Assembly (NCBI GenBank): GCA_943736015.1 | Contig: OX031071.1 | Span: forward strand, 43,458,709-43,522,708 | Origin: Tridacna crocea | Taxonomy: Eukaryota; Mollusca; Bivalvia; Cardiida; Cardiidae | Reading direction: 5' to 3' | Length of the DNA stretch: 64,000 nt | Shown here: in pieces, positions 40,640 to 50,335 of the stretch | Position numbering within the stretch: position 1 is the stretch's first letter | Layout: the number at the start of each line of letters is the position of its first letter | Translations under genes and position numbers: made by a program | The notes under the pieces: model-generated | Told to the model about the DNA's origin: nothing | Database searches by the model: none | What the model saw: only the letters and a program-made list of their open reading frames with translations

Positions 40640-40995
40640 AAAAGTTAATTTTACGCTGTAAATTGTTCCTAACAATAGACTACTAAGACAGACTTAAGGT
40701 ACTTACGTAAATAGTATAGATCAGACTTGCTCCCAACAATACTGAGACAGACTTAAGGTACTTACGTAAATAGTATAGATCAGACTTGCTCCCAACAATA
40801 CTGAGACAGACTCAAGGTACTTACGTCCTAACAATACTGAGACAGACTTAAGGTACTTACGTAAATAGTATAGATTAGACTTGTTCCTAACAATACTGAG
40901 ACAGACTCAAGGTACTTACGTAAATAGTATAGATTAGACTTGTTCCTAACAATACTAAGACAAACTTAAGGTACTTACGTAAATAGTATAGATTA
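40640..40995. repeat. Minisatellite, ~59-bp unit, 5-6 copies
   Basis: The unit is CAATACTGAGACAGACTTAA, GGTACTTACGTAAATAGTAT and AGATCAGACTTGCTCC. The third copy lacks the AAATAGTATAGATCAGA part. AGATCAGACT is the left arm of family C, whose right arm (GTGCAGTCTATTTCTGAG) survives once at the end, at about 41,005. Confidence 0.9.
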
Positions 40996-41334
40996 GACTA
41001 CACAAACCGTGCAGTCTATTTCTGAGTCTACACTGTCCGTTTTCCCGTTTTTGCAAACATTGATTTCCATGCATTGATCATAATTTAGTCAGTGTTACAT
41101 TGGATTTGTTCCTCTCACATCGCAGAACATTGGTTCGACTTTGTAAGACAGTGGTCAAAGATTAGTCCACCTACCACGATTAATCCCGGAAATATTGCGG
41201 AAGACGGAATAGGATTTTGGGGTTATAAATAAACCGATATGCTAGAAGTATCGTTGTGAGAGAATGCTTCTTCTTCCACAATGTTTCCGAAATCGCCGAC
41301 TTTGATGAAAAAACTCGGTACATTTATACATATG

Positions 41335-41530
41335 AGCCATGCTCTGGTAAATGGAGGCTTAGATCGTGGACTGTGCAGGGTGACCGACTCAATCATGAGG
41401 TACAGTGGTCCCTGGACATACAGAACATTGACTAAGAGCGAAAACTTTCAGCCCAGGTTAGCCGTCGTGGTCTGTACAGGCTGATCTGGGTTGATACTTT
41501 TCGCAATAGTCTACATTAAGCCCTCTTTTC
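41335..41530 (+). mobile_element. Family B copy, rearranged
   Basis: Two family B left ends are present (GAGCCATGCTCTGGTAAATG and later AAGAGCGAAAACTTTCAGCC), with GTCTGTACAGGCTGATCTGG then GTTGATACTTTTCGC. It closes with TTAAGCCCTCTTTTCTCATA. A stretch with GATCGTGGACTGTGCAGGGT is a second, weaker palindrome half. Confidence 0.55.
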
Positions 41531-41615
41531 TCATAACATGTCAAATATAGAGGGAGTGGCAAACCTAGTCCATTCTGTAAAGCAGCTCAAAATATTGGTA
41601 TGCCTTCTTAATGAG

Positions 41616-41649
41616 TGACGTCATATTGTGACGTCATATTGTGACGTCA
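41616..41649. promoter_or_regulatory. Three perfect CRE palindromes at 13-bp spacing
   Basis: TGACGTCA occurs at 41,616-41,623, 41,629-41,636 and 41,642-41,649, separated by TATTG. TGACGTCA is the full consensus for CREB/ATF bZIP dimers. The cluster lies 1.27 kb before the start codon of the TRIM-like gene and ~0.6 kb before a candidate 5' exon on the same strand, so it could be part of that promoter. It is also a short tandem repeat, so chance amplification is possible. Confidence 0.5.
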
Positions 41650-41869
41650 TTTTTGTCTCCAGTCTCAGCGTTTCATTACATTGCACTTGTATCTCTAGTG
41701 GTCTTTGCTTTAGACTTTTAGGTGTGTACAAATCTGGAGAATTTGGATATTCTGGACATATTTTGAGTAGAGTACTCTAGATCTATTTCTATCATTTATA
41801 AACATTCTAATTAATATTTGAACAACTTTTTAGCGTTTTTTCTTTCAAGAAAATCTTTTTAATGGTTGT

Positions 41870-41925
41870 TAAGAGTACAGATCAAGATCAGATCATAGAA
41901 TGTGCAGTCTGATCATAGATCAACG
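41870..41925. repeat. Family C palindrome
   Basis: AGTACAGATCAAGATCAGAT and AATGTGCAGTCTGATCATAG then ATCAACGCT. A single copy in the presumed upstream region of the TRIM-like gene. Confidence 0.65.
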
Positions 41926-41939
41926 CTTAATTTTCCAAG

Positions 41940-42430
41940 CTTTTCTTTGTTAGAAATATCAAGATCTGGATCTCGTGACGGTAACGGACAAAATGATAGA
42001 ATGTATGTTTAAACCGCTTTCAACAGTAGATCTAGATATAATTATACCAAAGTGACAGCATACTGTTAACCTATATTCAGAGATTTTGATGTTTTTATCA
42101 AATAAAACTGTCAGTTAAATAGATCTAGAATAAAATCATGAAAAGTCTAGATCTAGAGCCTGAAGAACGATTTATACAGAAATATTTTATCTAGACCTGA
42201 ACCTACATGTTCTAGATCTACAATAGATCTAGATCTAGATCTAGTCTAACTTTATTGTTTACTTTTTTTTTAGATTCCATCGAAAGACTAGACACAGGTC
42301 ACATTTGAGGCACACTGAGTTTGTTGAGAGCTTGGTAAAAATATTTAAGGTAAATAGATCTAGTCTAACATTTTTTTAGGTTATAGGACGAAATTTATAG
42401 ATCTAGATCTTGATCTAGTTGCCTTAGCTT
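41940..42430. repeat. AGATCTAGA-rich low-complexity region
   Basis: AGATCTAG and TCTAGATC occur more than a dozen times, including an uninterrupted ATAGATCTAGATCTAGATCT run at about 42,223-42,244. The hexamer is self-complementary, so the run is palindromic at several registers. Confidence 0.7.
42274..42349 (+). other. Candidate non-coding 5' exon of the TRIM-like gene
   Basis: A polypyrimidine tract with AG (TTTACTTTTTTTTTAG, ending 42,273) precedes 76 bases that end AAG before GTAAAT (42,350). Both signals are strong. Splicing to the acceptor at 42,915 (TATCTATTGCAG) would place seven bases (ACACACA) before the start codon. No ATG-initiated frame of length is present in the exon. Support is from splice-site appearance only. 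Confidence 0.3.
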
Positions 42431-42534
42431 ATTCATCAATTCTGGAATTAATGTAAGAAGTTAATTAAGACCTGTCTGTTGATTGGCTGAGCAAAAATAT
42501 CTGAGTGTAACTTAAGGCTATTCTCAGAATAAAA

Positions 42535-42640
42535 AAAAGAAATTAAAATTTAAGACACGGTTAAATCGGAGAAGTTAAGATCTTAAGGCTATTCCACGAA
42601 AAAAAGAAAAATTGAAATTTAAAACACAGGTAAATCAGGT
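42535..42640. repeat. Two-copy tandem duplication, ~72-bp unit
   Basis: GGCTATTCTCAGAATAAAAA, TTAAAATTTAAGACACGGTT and AAATCGGAG are repeated as GGCTATTCCACGAAAAAAAG, TTGAAATTTAAAACACAGGT and AAATCAGG. It lies in the presumed last 5' intron of the TRIM-like gene. Confidence 0.75.
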
Positions 42641-42756
42641 TATCTTCATTTTGGTTAGAACTATGTTTTTACTACGTTTTAAACTTTTAATCAGACTAAA
42701 TCGTAGAGGCCAGGGCACCTGTCAGGGCTCTCCCGGATTTTTTTTACCTTGCTTTA

Positions 42757-42826
42757 AGAAAATATTGTGGAAAAAGGAGAAAATGCTCGTAACCAGCATT
42801 TTCTCCTTTTTCCTCAATGTTTCCCT
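42757..42826 (+). mobile_element. Family A hairpin just upstream of the TRIM-like gene
   Basis: AAGAAAATATTGTGGAAAAA, then GGAGAAAATGCTCGTAACCA and GCATTTTCTCCTTTTTCCTC then AATGTTTCCCTAAG. The arms pair almost perfectly. Outer parts of the element are degraded, though ACCTTCATAACACGGTATTG follows. It lies about 100 bases before the coding exon. Confidence 0.65.
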
Positions 42827-42922
42827 AAGCCTTTTTCTTCATTACCTTCATAACACGGTATTGTAACTTGTTTGATACAGAGTTTAGTTGACCAAATGAT
42901 CTTTATCTATTGCAGACACACA

Positions 42923-44458
42923 ATGGCCGAGAACATTATATACAATAGGTCGGAGAGTGGCGAACAGTCGAACAGCTTACCGGATAACAGCGACGAAGAC
43001 ACAGAAATATCGCAAGAATTGAATGTACGATTGGAAGAATTGAGCGTGAAAGAGAGTGGGAGAAAAGGAGCGAAGTGCGAGAGTTGTGTGCGAGAGGAGT
43101 GTCCGGAGTCTGAGCGAGCGAGAGAGCTGTCTGATGAGTCTGATGACTCTGATGAGTCTATTGAGAGTTGGTCGCGTGAGTGGAATGAGCGAGCGAGAGA
43201 GCTGTATGGAAGGGTGGCTGTTTTTTTCTGTTTTCTTTGTAAGATTTTTGTGTGTGCGGAATGCTTGCCCAAACATCAGTGGCATGAAGGAAAGAAAGTG
43301 GAGAGAGAGGAGAGTGAGGGAATGGAAGAACAGAGAGAAAGAGAGAGAAATAAGGGAAAGGGACTTGGTAAAGAAACTAAGAGAATTCGATTGGAAACAG
43401 AGAGCGAGAGAAAGAAGGAGAAAGAGGGAAATGAGAGTGACAGAATGAGAGAAAAGACAGAAAGAGAAAGAAAGCGAAGGGTTTATATTGAAAAGTTTTT
43501 TCAAAGTGAGAATGAAACAGAGAGAACAGAAAAATTGTTCAGCAGCCACGCCGTTATTTGTGATCGAGTTGAAGTAAAACACGAATTGGATCAGAAGGAT
43601 TGTTGTATAAGTGGATTGTGTGGACTGGAGAACAAAAGGTTGGTAGTATGTGATTTGCATAATTCTTGTATTAAAATATTTAAACTGGGAAGTCACGTGC
43701 TACAACGTTATATACGGTTTGTAGAGTCTGTACGGTCTCGGCGGTTTGACTCTCAACCTTGTGATGTTACAGAAATAGATCTAAAACAGAATTCTACTGA
43801 ACCGAACTTAGTGTCCGGCAGTAGTTCTGATATTTCTGTAACAGAACGGGCTGATCCGGATAAACAATGTTTGATAGCAGTAACGTTACCATGGAAACGT
43901 CAAATAATGTTTATAGATTTAAGCAAAAAACCCGCTAAAGCACAAAAAACAATAAAAACAGAGAAAGCATGTTGGACTATACAGTTTTATGATGACAAGA
44001 TTTTTACCGTCTGTAGTGAAGATCGTGACTCTCGCTGTTCTGTTTATATTTACTCTACAGACGGAGACACGCTAAACAAGTTTGACACTGGTATCTATGG
44101 TTACACTGATCCTTATCTCGCCGTTGTTTCTGGACGAGTCTATATAACGGATAGGCGCAATAACAAAGTACAATGTAGAAATGTTGAGGGTCAACTTATC
44201 TCAGAAATAACAATTGAAGGGTCGAGGCCTGCAGGAATCAGTGTAGACCCAGATAACAACGTTTATGTATGTGCACGGGAACACAACAAAGTTTATAAAC
44301 TGGATGCTGATCTGACTCGATACAAGTCGGTGTTAGATCAGACTACAGATTATATAGAGAAACCCCGCGCTCTGTGTTATTACAGAGACAAATTATTTAT
44401 CAGCCATGCCGGGCCGCCATCTTTACGTAACTTTGTTACTGTGGTCCGACTGCTGTAA
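42923..44458 (+). CDS. TRIM-like protein: B-box zinc finger, charged coiled coil, NHL-like beta-propeller
   Basis: This is the one convincing host gene, probably a regulatory scaffold or RNA/protein-binding protein of the large mollusc TRIM-like families. I start at 42,923 because ACACAATGG is a strong context directly after an acceptor-like TATCTATTGCAG; an in-frame ATG at 42,872 lies upstream of that acceptor. The protein is 511 residues. Cysteines 52 and 55 and then FFCFLCKIFVCAECLPKHQW (Cys103, 106, 111, 114; His118, 121) resemble a B-box, with an acidic/Arg-rich insert between the first ligand pair and the rest. Residues ~123-190 are Glu/Lys/Arg-rich, probably coiled coil. Residues ~205-511 carry propeller repeats such as GLENKRLVVCDLHNSCIKIF and PAGISVDPDNNVYVCAREHN. 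No RING is present, so E3 activity is not implied. No intron interrupts the coding exon. Confidence 0.8.
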   Translation: MAENIIYNRSESGEQSNSLPDNSDEDTEISQELNVRLEELSVKESGRKGAKCESCVREECPESERARELSDESDDSDESIESWSREWNERARELYGRVAVFFCFLCKIFVCAECLPKHQWHEGKKVEREESEGMEEQRERERNKGKGLGKETKRIRLETESERKKEKEGNESDRMREKTERERKRRVYIEKFFQSENETERTEKLFSSHAVICDRVEVKHELDQKDCCISGLCGLENKRLVVCDLHNSCIKIFKLGSHVLQRYIRFVESVRSRRFDSQPCDVTEIDLKQNSTEPNLVSGSSSDISVTERADPDKQCLIAVTLPWKRQIMFIDLSKKPAKAQKTIKTEKACWTIQFYDDKIFTVCSEDRDSRCSVYIYSTDGDTLNKFDTGIYGYTDPYLAVVSGRVYITDRRNNKVQCRNVEGQLISEITIEGSRPAGISVDPDNNVYVCAREHNKVYKLDADLTRYKSVLDQTTDYIEKPRALCYYRDKLFISHAGPPSLRNFVTVVRLL

Positions 44459-44615
44459 CGACACCTCAACCTGGACATTGTATATCATTGTGGACTTTAG
44501 TCATCGGACATTTAAATCTGCACCACAATGTATTCCATTGTTACCATGGTTACCGTGTTACCTCCTTTTCAACCCATATATGACTTTGAAGGTGTTTTTT
44601 TTTTCGCAGAGATTG

Positions 44616-44663
44616 TAGACAAAGATCAGGCTGCACATACGTGCAGCCTGATCTTTGCCTACA
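44616..44663. repeat. Near-perfect hairpin (family C) in the 3' UTR
   Basis: CAAAGATCAGGCTGCAC and GTGCAGCCTGATCTTTG pair perfectly around ATAC, and outer bases GTAGA and CCTAC extend the stem. This family C copy is placed between the stop codon (44,458) and the poly(A) signal (44,777), so it would be transcribed as a stable stem in the mRNA. Confidence 0.8.
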
Positions 44664-44776
44664 TTCTCCGCTTTTGTATAAATAAGTTTATTAAACAATT
44701 GCCATTTCCTGCCGATAAATTTCACGAAATCTATTTTTGTGATAATTTATTTTAACAGACATTCGGCAGGACGTGG

Positions 44777-44782
44777 AATAAA
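44777..44782 (+). terminator. Candidate polyadenylation signal
   Basis: AATAAA 319 bases after the stop codon of the TRIM-like gene, with GTTGTACTTTGTTTAG (GT-rich) following. It is the first canonical signal after the stop. Confidence 0.5.
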
Positions 44783-44799
44783 TAATTTGTTTCTCAACA

Positions 44800-45870
44800 T
44801 TTCGTTGTACTTTGTTTAGTAAGCTAGCTGTCGTTGGAAATCTTGTCATCATTTATTTATTTGGCTTTATTTATATTTGATCAAGTAATTTATTTTTTTC
44901 CGCCAATTTTAATCGAACTTTCCCCACCCACTCTCAGAATCATTTGCTATGAATTCATGAATTTAACTTTACCCCCCCCCCCCGTTTGAAAAATTTCATT
45001 AATTGACTTCTAAGCGTGATTCTATCAAACATTGTTTATCCGGAAAAACAACGTGGCAGCAGTGTTTTTTCTATATGCATCATTATCGCCGTTTTGAATG
45101 TTTTCTCTCCACAAAAACTGCTGTCAAATCACAGACTACCCTTCTCCCTATTTAGTCCCCATAATTCACATGTGGTTGTGTTTTTTTATCGATAATTACG
45201 GGTTTGCATTTGTTCCTTTTCCGGTCCAATTCGTGCTTTACAAGAGAGAGAGAGAGAGAGATGATTGGAATTTTATGAATGTTTTTTTTGTCATATTTAT
45301 TACCTGTAGTCTAGATAGCTATTTTTGATTTTAAAAAAAAGTACGTCCATTCTTTGTGTACATTTTTGGTTGCGTATTTGTATATATCATGTATTTATTC
45401 AATAATAGACTACGTATTACATTAGGAAAATAACAAAAAATGTACGTCTTGTGCTTTTGTCACCTATTTCAATACTTACATGTAGTTCAATGACAAACCA
45501 TACTTTGATGTTTAATTTTGTCATAATAATTCCAATAGCTTCCTTTTAAAATACTAGATATGTTTTCAAGTCAACAATTTCTCCAACATTCTCTTCTTTT
45601 CCTTCTGATTTAATGTATTTCGTAATTTCGAACATACTCTATTAAATAAGTTTTGAATAAATGTTCAACATTTGTATTTATGTAAACTCGTTGTTTTGTT
45701 GTTATTTCTACACAAAAATATCATTGAAAGCTTCCAGTTATATACATGTATTACCCAAAGGCCTTATCACAGGTAATTGAGTATAAAAACACATCTTTGA
45801 TGATTTGCGGGTTAGAACCTCAACATCGGCTGTCTACCTATGCATTGTTTTAGTGTTTTGTTTTTTTTGT
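44800..45870. other. Non-coding stretch, simple repeats only
   Basis: Contains a C-run (about 44,973-44,983) and a (GA)n microsatellite (45,245-45,260). The 76-codon frame over the latter has no features. I see no exon, tRNA or transposon signature. Confidence 0.45.
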
Positions 45871-45874
45871 GTTT

Positions 45875-46110
45875 TGATGCCGTTCTCAACAATATTTCAG
45901 TTATGTCGTACCAACTAGTACAACTATCCAGGCTTTGCAGAAGTTTCTTACATCAGCAATTCACATTTTTTACAAGCCACTGGCTGCTCACTGCTTTCCT
46001 TACATAGACATTATAAAAGACAACTGAATCCTGTACCATTGGCTGTTATTAATTCTTGAAGACAAAATTTGGTCGAGCCGAGACCCCAACAGGCTACCCT
46101 TGGATTACAG
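45875..46110 (-). mobile_element. SINE, decayed
   Basis: The order GATGCCGTTCTCAACAATAT, ACTATCCAGGCTTTGCAGAA, AAGCCACTGGCTGCTCACTG, GTTATTAATTCTTGAAGACA and GGTCGAGCCGAGACC follows the SINE of 4,618-4,934 read from tail to head. The box B region is damaged and box A is not visible. Confidence 0.55.
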
Positions 46111-46289
46111 GACACGCCTGCACAAAAAAAGAACCATATGATTTTGGAAAAGGGAGTAATGTTGAAAGACAGTTTTTTCTCTTGCCCACGGTAGTTTTCA
46201 GACTTTTCAAAGACCATTACCAGGCTTCAAGCCACACTTGATTTGTTATCTGCCAAGTTTCAGTACGGATCAGTCTAATATTTTGTTCA

Positions 46290-46480
46290 TTGAATGGCGT
46301 TGAGCACCGCTTTCAACATTATTTCAGTCCTGTCATGACTACAGCTTATATATTCAATGTATGTCAAGAAATTCACTAGAACAAGGTAAAGGCTCTGGAA
46401 ATGTATTGTCCAAGAACAGTACAGCTAGGCTCCAACCCAAGACCTTTAGGTTACGAGCTTACACCTTAACACTTCAATCC
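46290..46480 (-). mobile_element. Second adjacent SINE relic
   Basis: GAATGGCGTTGAGCACCGCT then TTCAACATTATTTCAGTCCT mark the tail side, and GGCTCCAACCCAAGACC the box B side. The internal part is shortened. It follows the previous SINE in the same orientation. Confidence 0.45.
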
Positions 46481-46574
46481 ATGCAGGACCCTGAAATTTT
46501 GTTTCATGGCTAGGACCTGTTTGGTCGCTTAAAGACTATTAGACCCCTTTTCTCCAAAACCCTATACACCTGAA

Positions 46575-47285
46575 AAGGCGCATTCGAGCATTTGCTTTAT
46601 GTCTCGTCTCGCATCAGCCTACGCCGTCCACACAGGCTAATTGGAGACGGCACTTTACGACTACAAAAGATTTTGTGCTACAGTAGACTTGTGCAAAACA
46701 GAAAATACCATAATATTGCTACATTTGCGTTAGGTGTCATCTCCGATCAGCCTGCGCTGTCTGCGGACAGCGCAGGCTGATCCGAGACGACACTTTACGA
46801 CTTCAATAGCTTTTGTGCTACAGTAGACTTGTCCAAAACCGACAATACCATTAGAATGGAAAGTATCGTTGTGGGTGAGCCTGTGTGGACTGCACAGGCT
46901 GATCCTGGACAACACTTTACTCAAACGTCCGAAAGTCCCTTTTTGCGTGTTGCAGGCCACATTGTGTTAAACTGTGACATAAATCCATCGATAATGAGTG
47001 AACAACTCAGTAACTGTTTCGATTTAAAAGTTATTTTTGTGGAGAAATTAAGTTACAATATCAAGAGTGTAAATCAAGATCAGACTGTACAGAACATGAA
47101 ATCTGATCTCAAATCAACACTGCATGAAAAAGTACACTTAAAAGTGCACTTGTCTGCCAAAGAGCTGATTACAATCCCGTTTCAAAGAACCAGACAAGTG
47201 GAAAAAACTGTTTGATGCATTTTGGAGAAGTATCAACTCCGGTCAGTCTGCGCAGTCCACGCAGGCTGACCTCTGACTTTCAAGT
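46575..47285. repeat. Cluster of four family B palindromes and one family C
   Basis: Family B cores lie at about 46,605-46,655, 46,735-46,795, 46,865-46,915 and 47,220-47,275. The second has arms GATCAGCCTGCGCTGTC and GACAGCGCAGGCTGATC, followed by CGAGACGACACTTTACGACT. A ~120-bp unit (CTTTTGTGCTACAGTAGACT then TGTCCAAAAC) is duplicated between them. Family C is at 47,068-47,120. Confidence 0.75.
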
Positions 47286-47424
47286 GGGATTGTCCTTTGA
47301 CAAGGCACCTAAATGCCCCAGTCAAGCGATGTTGAATACCAGAAAACATGACTTAGGTACATGTAGCTATAACACTGAAATAATGTTTAAAGTGGCCTAA
47401 ATCACCAAACAATGAATCCGTCTA

Positions 47425-47560
47425 GGTCCTTTGTGCTAGAGTGGTTAGTGTTGGTACTGTAACCAACATGTCTTGGGTTCCATTACTTCTGGTGAAGCAA
47501 ATTAAGCGATAATGTCCTTGGACAAGTAACTACAGAGTTCCTGCCTATCACCTGTAAATC
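47425..47560 (+). mobile_element. Possible tRNA-derived SINE relic
   Basis: TGCTAGAGTGGTTAGTG is box A-like and TGGGTTCCATTAC is a weak box B. It is followed by AATGTCCTTGGACAAGTAAC, a motif similar to a core shared by several animal SINEs. A related pair, ATTGATTCCAGCTCAAGG and GTGTCCCTGGGCAATACACC, lies at 47,815-47,875. Both are too decayed for a firm call. Confidence 0.35.
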
Positions 47561-48054
47561 TGTTAAAAACAATATTTGGCCATCTGTCTTTTTGACGTCA
47601 CTGAAATATAAGAAAAATAATCATACCAACAACATAGTCTTCAAAGGCAAACTAAAATACTTTATATTTCACACTTCTAACTTCCAAAATATTTTCTGTG
47701 TGAGCCTCTCTTTGGCTATTATATCGACTTAGATAATATCCAAAAGCAACCAATGACTTTCACATGATACACATGACTAGGTGCAACGGTTACTGTGACA
47801 CAACTGAGATAAGCCTGAGATTGATTCCAGCTCAAGGCATTGTTGACATACGAGTGTCCCTGGGCAATACACCGCAAAGCATCAGCCTAGTACTTGAGAA
47901 ACCCCGGACACAAAATCATAAATAAGTGGGCTGTTATCGTGATATAACTTAAATATTGTTCAAAATAGGATAAAATACAACTCAAACACACACACATATT
48001 GTACAACATAAATGAATAGAATGGAAATCAAGATTAGAGTACAAAGTATTTGAA

Positions 48055-48150
48055 ACCATAGAGGTCCGTAGTTTGATTCCTGGTACCCATACACCATATG
48101 TTTTACTCTATGGGTGACAGTAGTCAAACTACGGATCCCTATGTTTGAGA
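48055..48150. repeat. Inverted repeat, ~25-bp arms
   Basis: CATAGAGGTCCGTAGTTTGA is mirrored by TCAAACTACGGATCCCTATG around CCATACACCATATGTTTTAC. No relation to families A, B or C. Possibly a small foldback element. Confidence 0.65.
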
Positions 48151-48368
48151 CCTGATCACTAGCAAACATTTTCTAAAAAGATAAACTTTGAATTCTACAG
48201 TACAGGTGTAGGTCTTTGAAATTATGATTACAGAAAATGTCAGCATTATTTCCTGATAAACTACCAAAAGCAAGAACCAACGCATTGCAATTCTTATGCT
48301 TGATCTCTTACCAAGCAATTCTGAGTTTTGAATCTGGCACACAATAGCTTTCGAAAACATTGCAAAAA

Positions 48369-48566
48369 AGGCGAAGATGCTAGTTTTCCTTTTTCCTTTG
48401 TCTGCAAATTCCTTTTCTATGTTCTTCCTACTTTTTTTGAGAAAATAGGTCATAATCTTAGCAGCAAAAAGGCGAAGATGCTAGTTTTCCTTTTTCCTTT
48501 GTCTGCAAATTCCTTTTCTATGTTCTTCCTACTTTTTTTGAGAAAATAGGTCATAATCTTAGCAGC
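48369..48566. repeat. Two-copy tandem duplication, ~103-bp unit
   Basis: AAGGCGAAGATGCTAGTTTT, CCTTTTTCCTTTGTCTGCAA and TTGAGAAAATAGGTCATAAT are repeated back to back with almost no change. A degraded third part (GATGCTAGTTTTCCTTTACC) is at 48,809. Confidence 0.9.
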
Positions 48567-49508
48567 ATTAAATTTTGACCTCCATTAAGAGCTTTAAAAA
48601 CTCGACTCTAAATCTGTGTAGTCTGGAGAAGTGTTAACTTTTTCCTGTAGACAAATTAAGAAAAAACACATTTTTGCAGACAGTGTAGGTTAAGATCAGG
48701 CTGCACACTTAGATTTACACACTCTGCCATTTTGTGAAATATTCTCACTAGTTTGAGTCGTTCTTTATTCACTTTTGTGATTGACAATATACATACATCA
48801 CATAAATAGATGCTAGTTTTCCTTTACCTCCTAATTCATCTGTTTTTCCTGCTTTTTTGGAGAAAATCATCTTCGCAAGCCATGGTTACGATCACTACGT
48901 GGATCTTATCTTGGCTGATTGAGCCTGCTTTGGAGGTTCCTGCGATGCGCCCTTTACTGGATGCTGGTTATTACCCCCCTTTACATCATATTTATAAAAG
49001 CCAATGAAATATCGTTTTACAAACCGCTTACGAATACACGTGAAGCGATTAGCAGACATCCACATGGGTTTCCATGTTTACCTTCTATTCGAAAGGTATC
49101 GACCTTATTCTATTTTTATCAAAGATGAAATGCTACTAGCGATTTAATTTGTTGCAGTTAGAGCTGGCTGCATCCAGTGAAAAAGAGTATTGGGGGAATG
49201 TAAAAAATCAAGTTTGATCCGCAAAGGGTAGAGTAGTGTCGTGAATCATCAGCCTTGGCTTGCGAAGATGGGAGAAAATATGTAATACTTTCAGCAACAT
49301 TAGATTTTGACCTCCATTAAGAGCTTTAAAAACTCAACTCTAAAACTGTGTTGTCTACAAATTAAGAACAAACTGCTTTTTGCAGACAGAATAGGTTTAG
49401 ATCCGGCTGCACACTTAGATTTACACACTCTGCCATTTTGTGAAATATTCTCACTAATTGAAGTCATTCTTTATTCACTTTGGTGATCGACAATATACGT
49501 ACATTACA
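48567..49508. repeat. Direct duplication, ~230-bp arms 0.7 kb apart
   Basis: 48,567-48,800 and 49,298-49,508 share TTTTGACCTCCATTAAGAGC, TGCACACTTAGATTTACACA, CTCTGCCATTTTGTGAAATA and TTCACTTTGGTGATCGACAA. The unique sequence between holds no supported gene. Confidence 0.85.
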
Positions 49509-49799
49509 TCAGTTCTAACAGTCTAACAGTTAACACAAGCTGTAATTTCCATGATACTTATTTCTATTCTATTTTCAGGCCTCTATGAATTCTTCATACT
49601 GTTCTTGAATCTGTCTTACTGTTCCTGTAACAAAGAGAAGAGACTCTAAATACTTAAAATTATACACACATTTTGCTAATATTAGAAAAGCTGTCACATG
49701 TTAAAACATTCAGTATTTCAGTACTATTGTAATCATGCAAGCAGGGTTAGCAACAAACACACTGAACATAAAAACTTTCATTCCAATCCTGCACTCTAT

Positions 49800-50335
49800 A
49801 CCAAACAATCCTATTTTTCAACCAAGAGGAAGAATTAAGAAAACATTGGAGAAAAGGGAAAAATGGTGACCATAATACTCTTCTTATATCACAGTGTTTT
49901 CAATGCTTTCAAATACAAAACCAATTATTCAGATTGAAATATTATGAACAAAGCCTAAAATTTTGTCACATGCTAGAAAGTTATCTTCATTGTACTTATA
50001 GATTGGTGATTGACATTGCTTTAAAATTGAGGTTAGTCATAGTAATGTGCTTACTACAGATCTGAACTTGATGTTTCCATTTGAATTTCTCATCGAATAT
50101 ATTTGGCCATACAGGACTCAAAAGTGTTGAACAACATGCAATGTTTAAAATGTTACAGCACAATCCTGAGTTTTAATGATCATAAGGACGAAGACTTTTG
50201 AAAACATTGTGGAACATGAGAAAGTGCCGATACATCTTCAAATAAACAATATTCAATTTTAGGGTCACATTAACATAATGATCTGCAAATGTTTTCAATA
50301 AAAACAAGTCTAAAAATTACAGGTTTACCTACAGT
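49800..50335 (+). mobile_element. Two decayed family A copies
   Basis: First (about 49,800-49,985): AAACAATCCTATTTTTCAAC, GAAAACATTGGAGAAAAGGG and TAAAATTTTGTCACATGCTA. Second (about 50,160-50,335): GAGTTTTAATGATCATAAGG, TTTTGAAAACATTGTGGAAC and ATGATCTGCAAATGTTTTCA. Hairpins are eroded and no TTAA pair is intact. Confidence 0.5.

Noticed and set aside
39390-40995. CRISPR-like repeat arrays
   Set aside because: The units are contiguous tandem repeats without unique spacers, derived from a dispersed eukaryotic palindrome, and there are no cas genes. The window is animal DNA.
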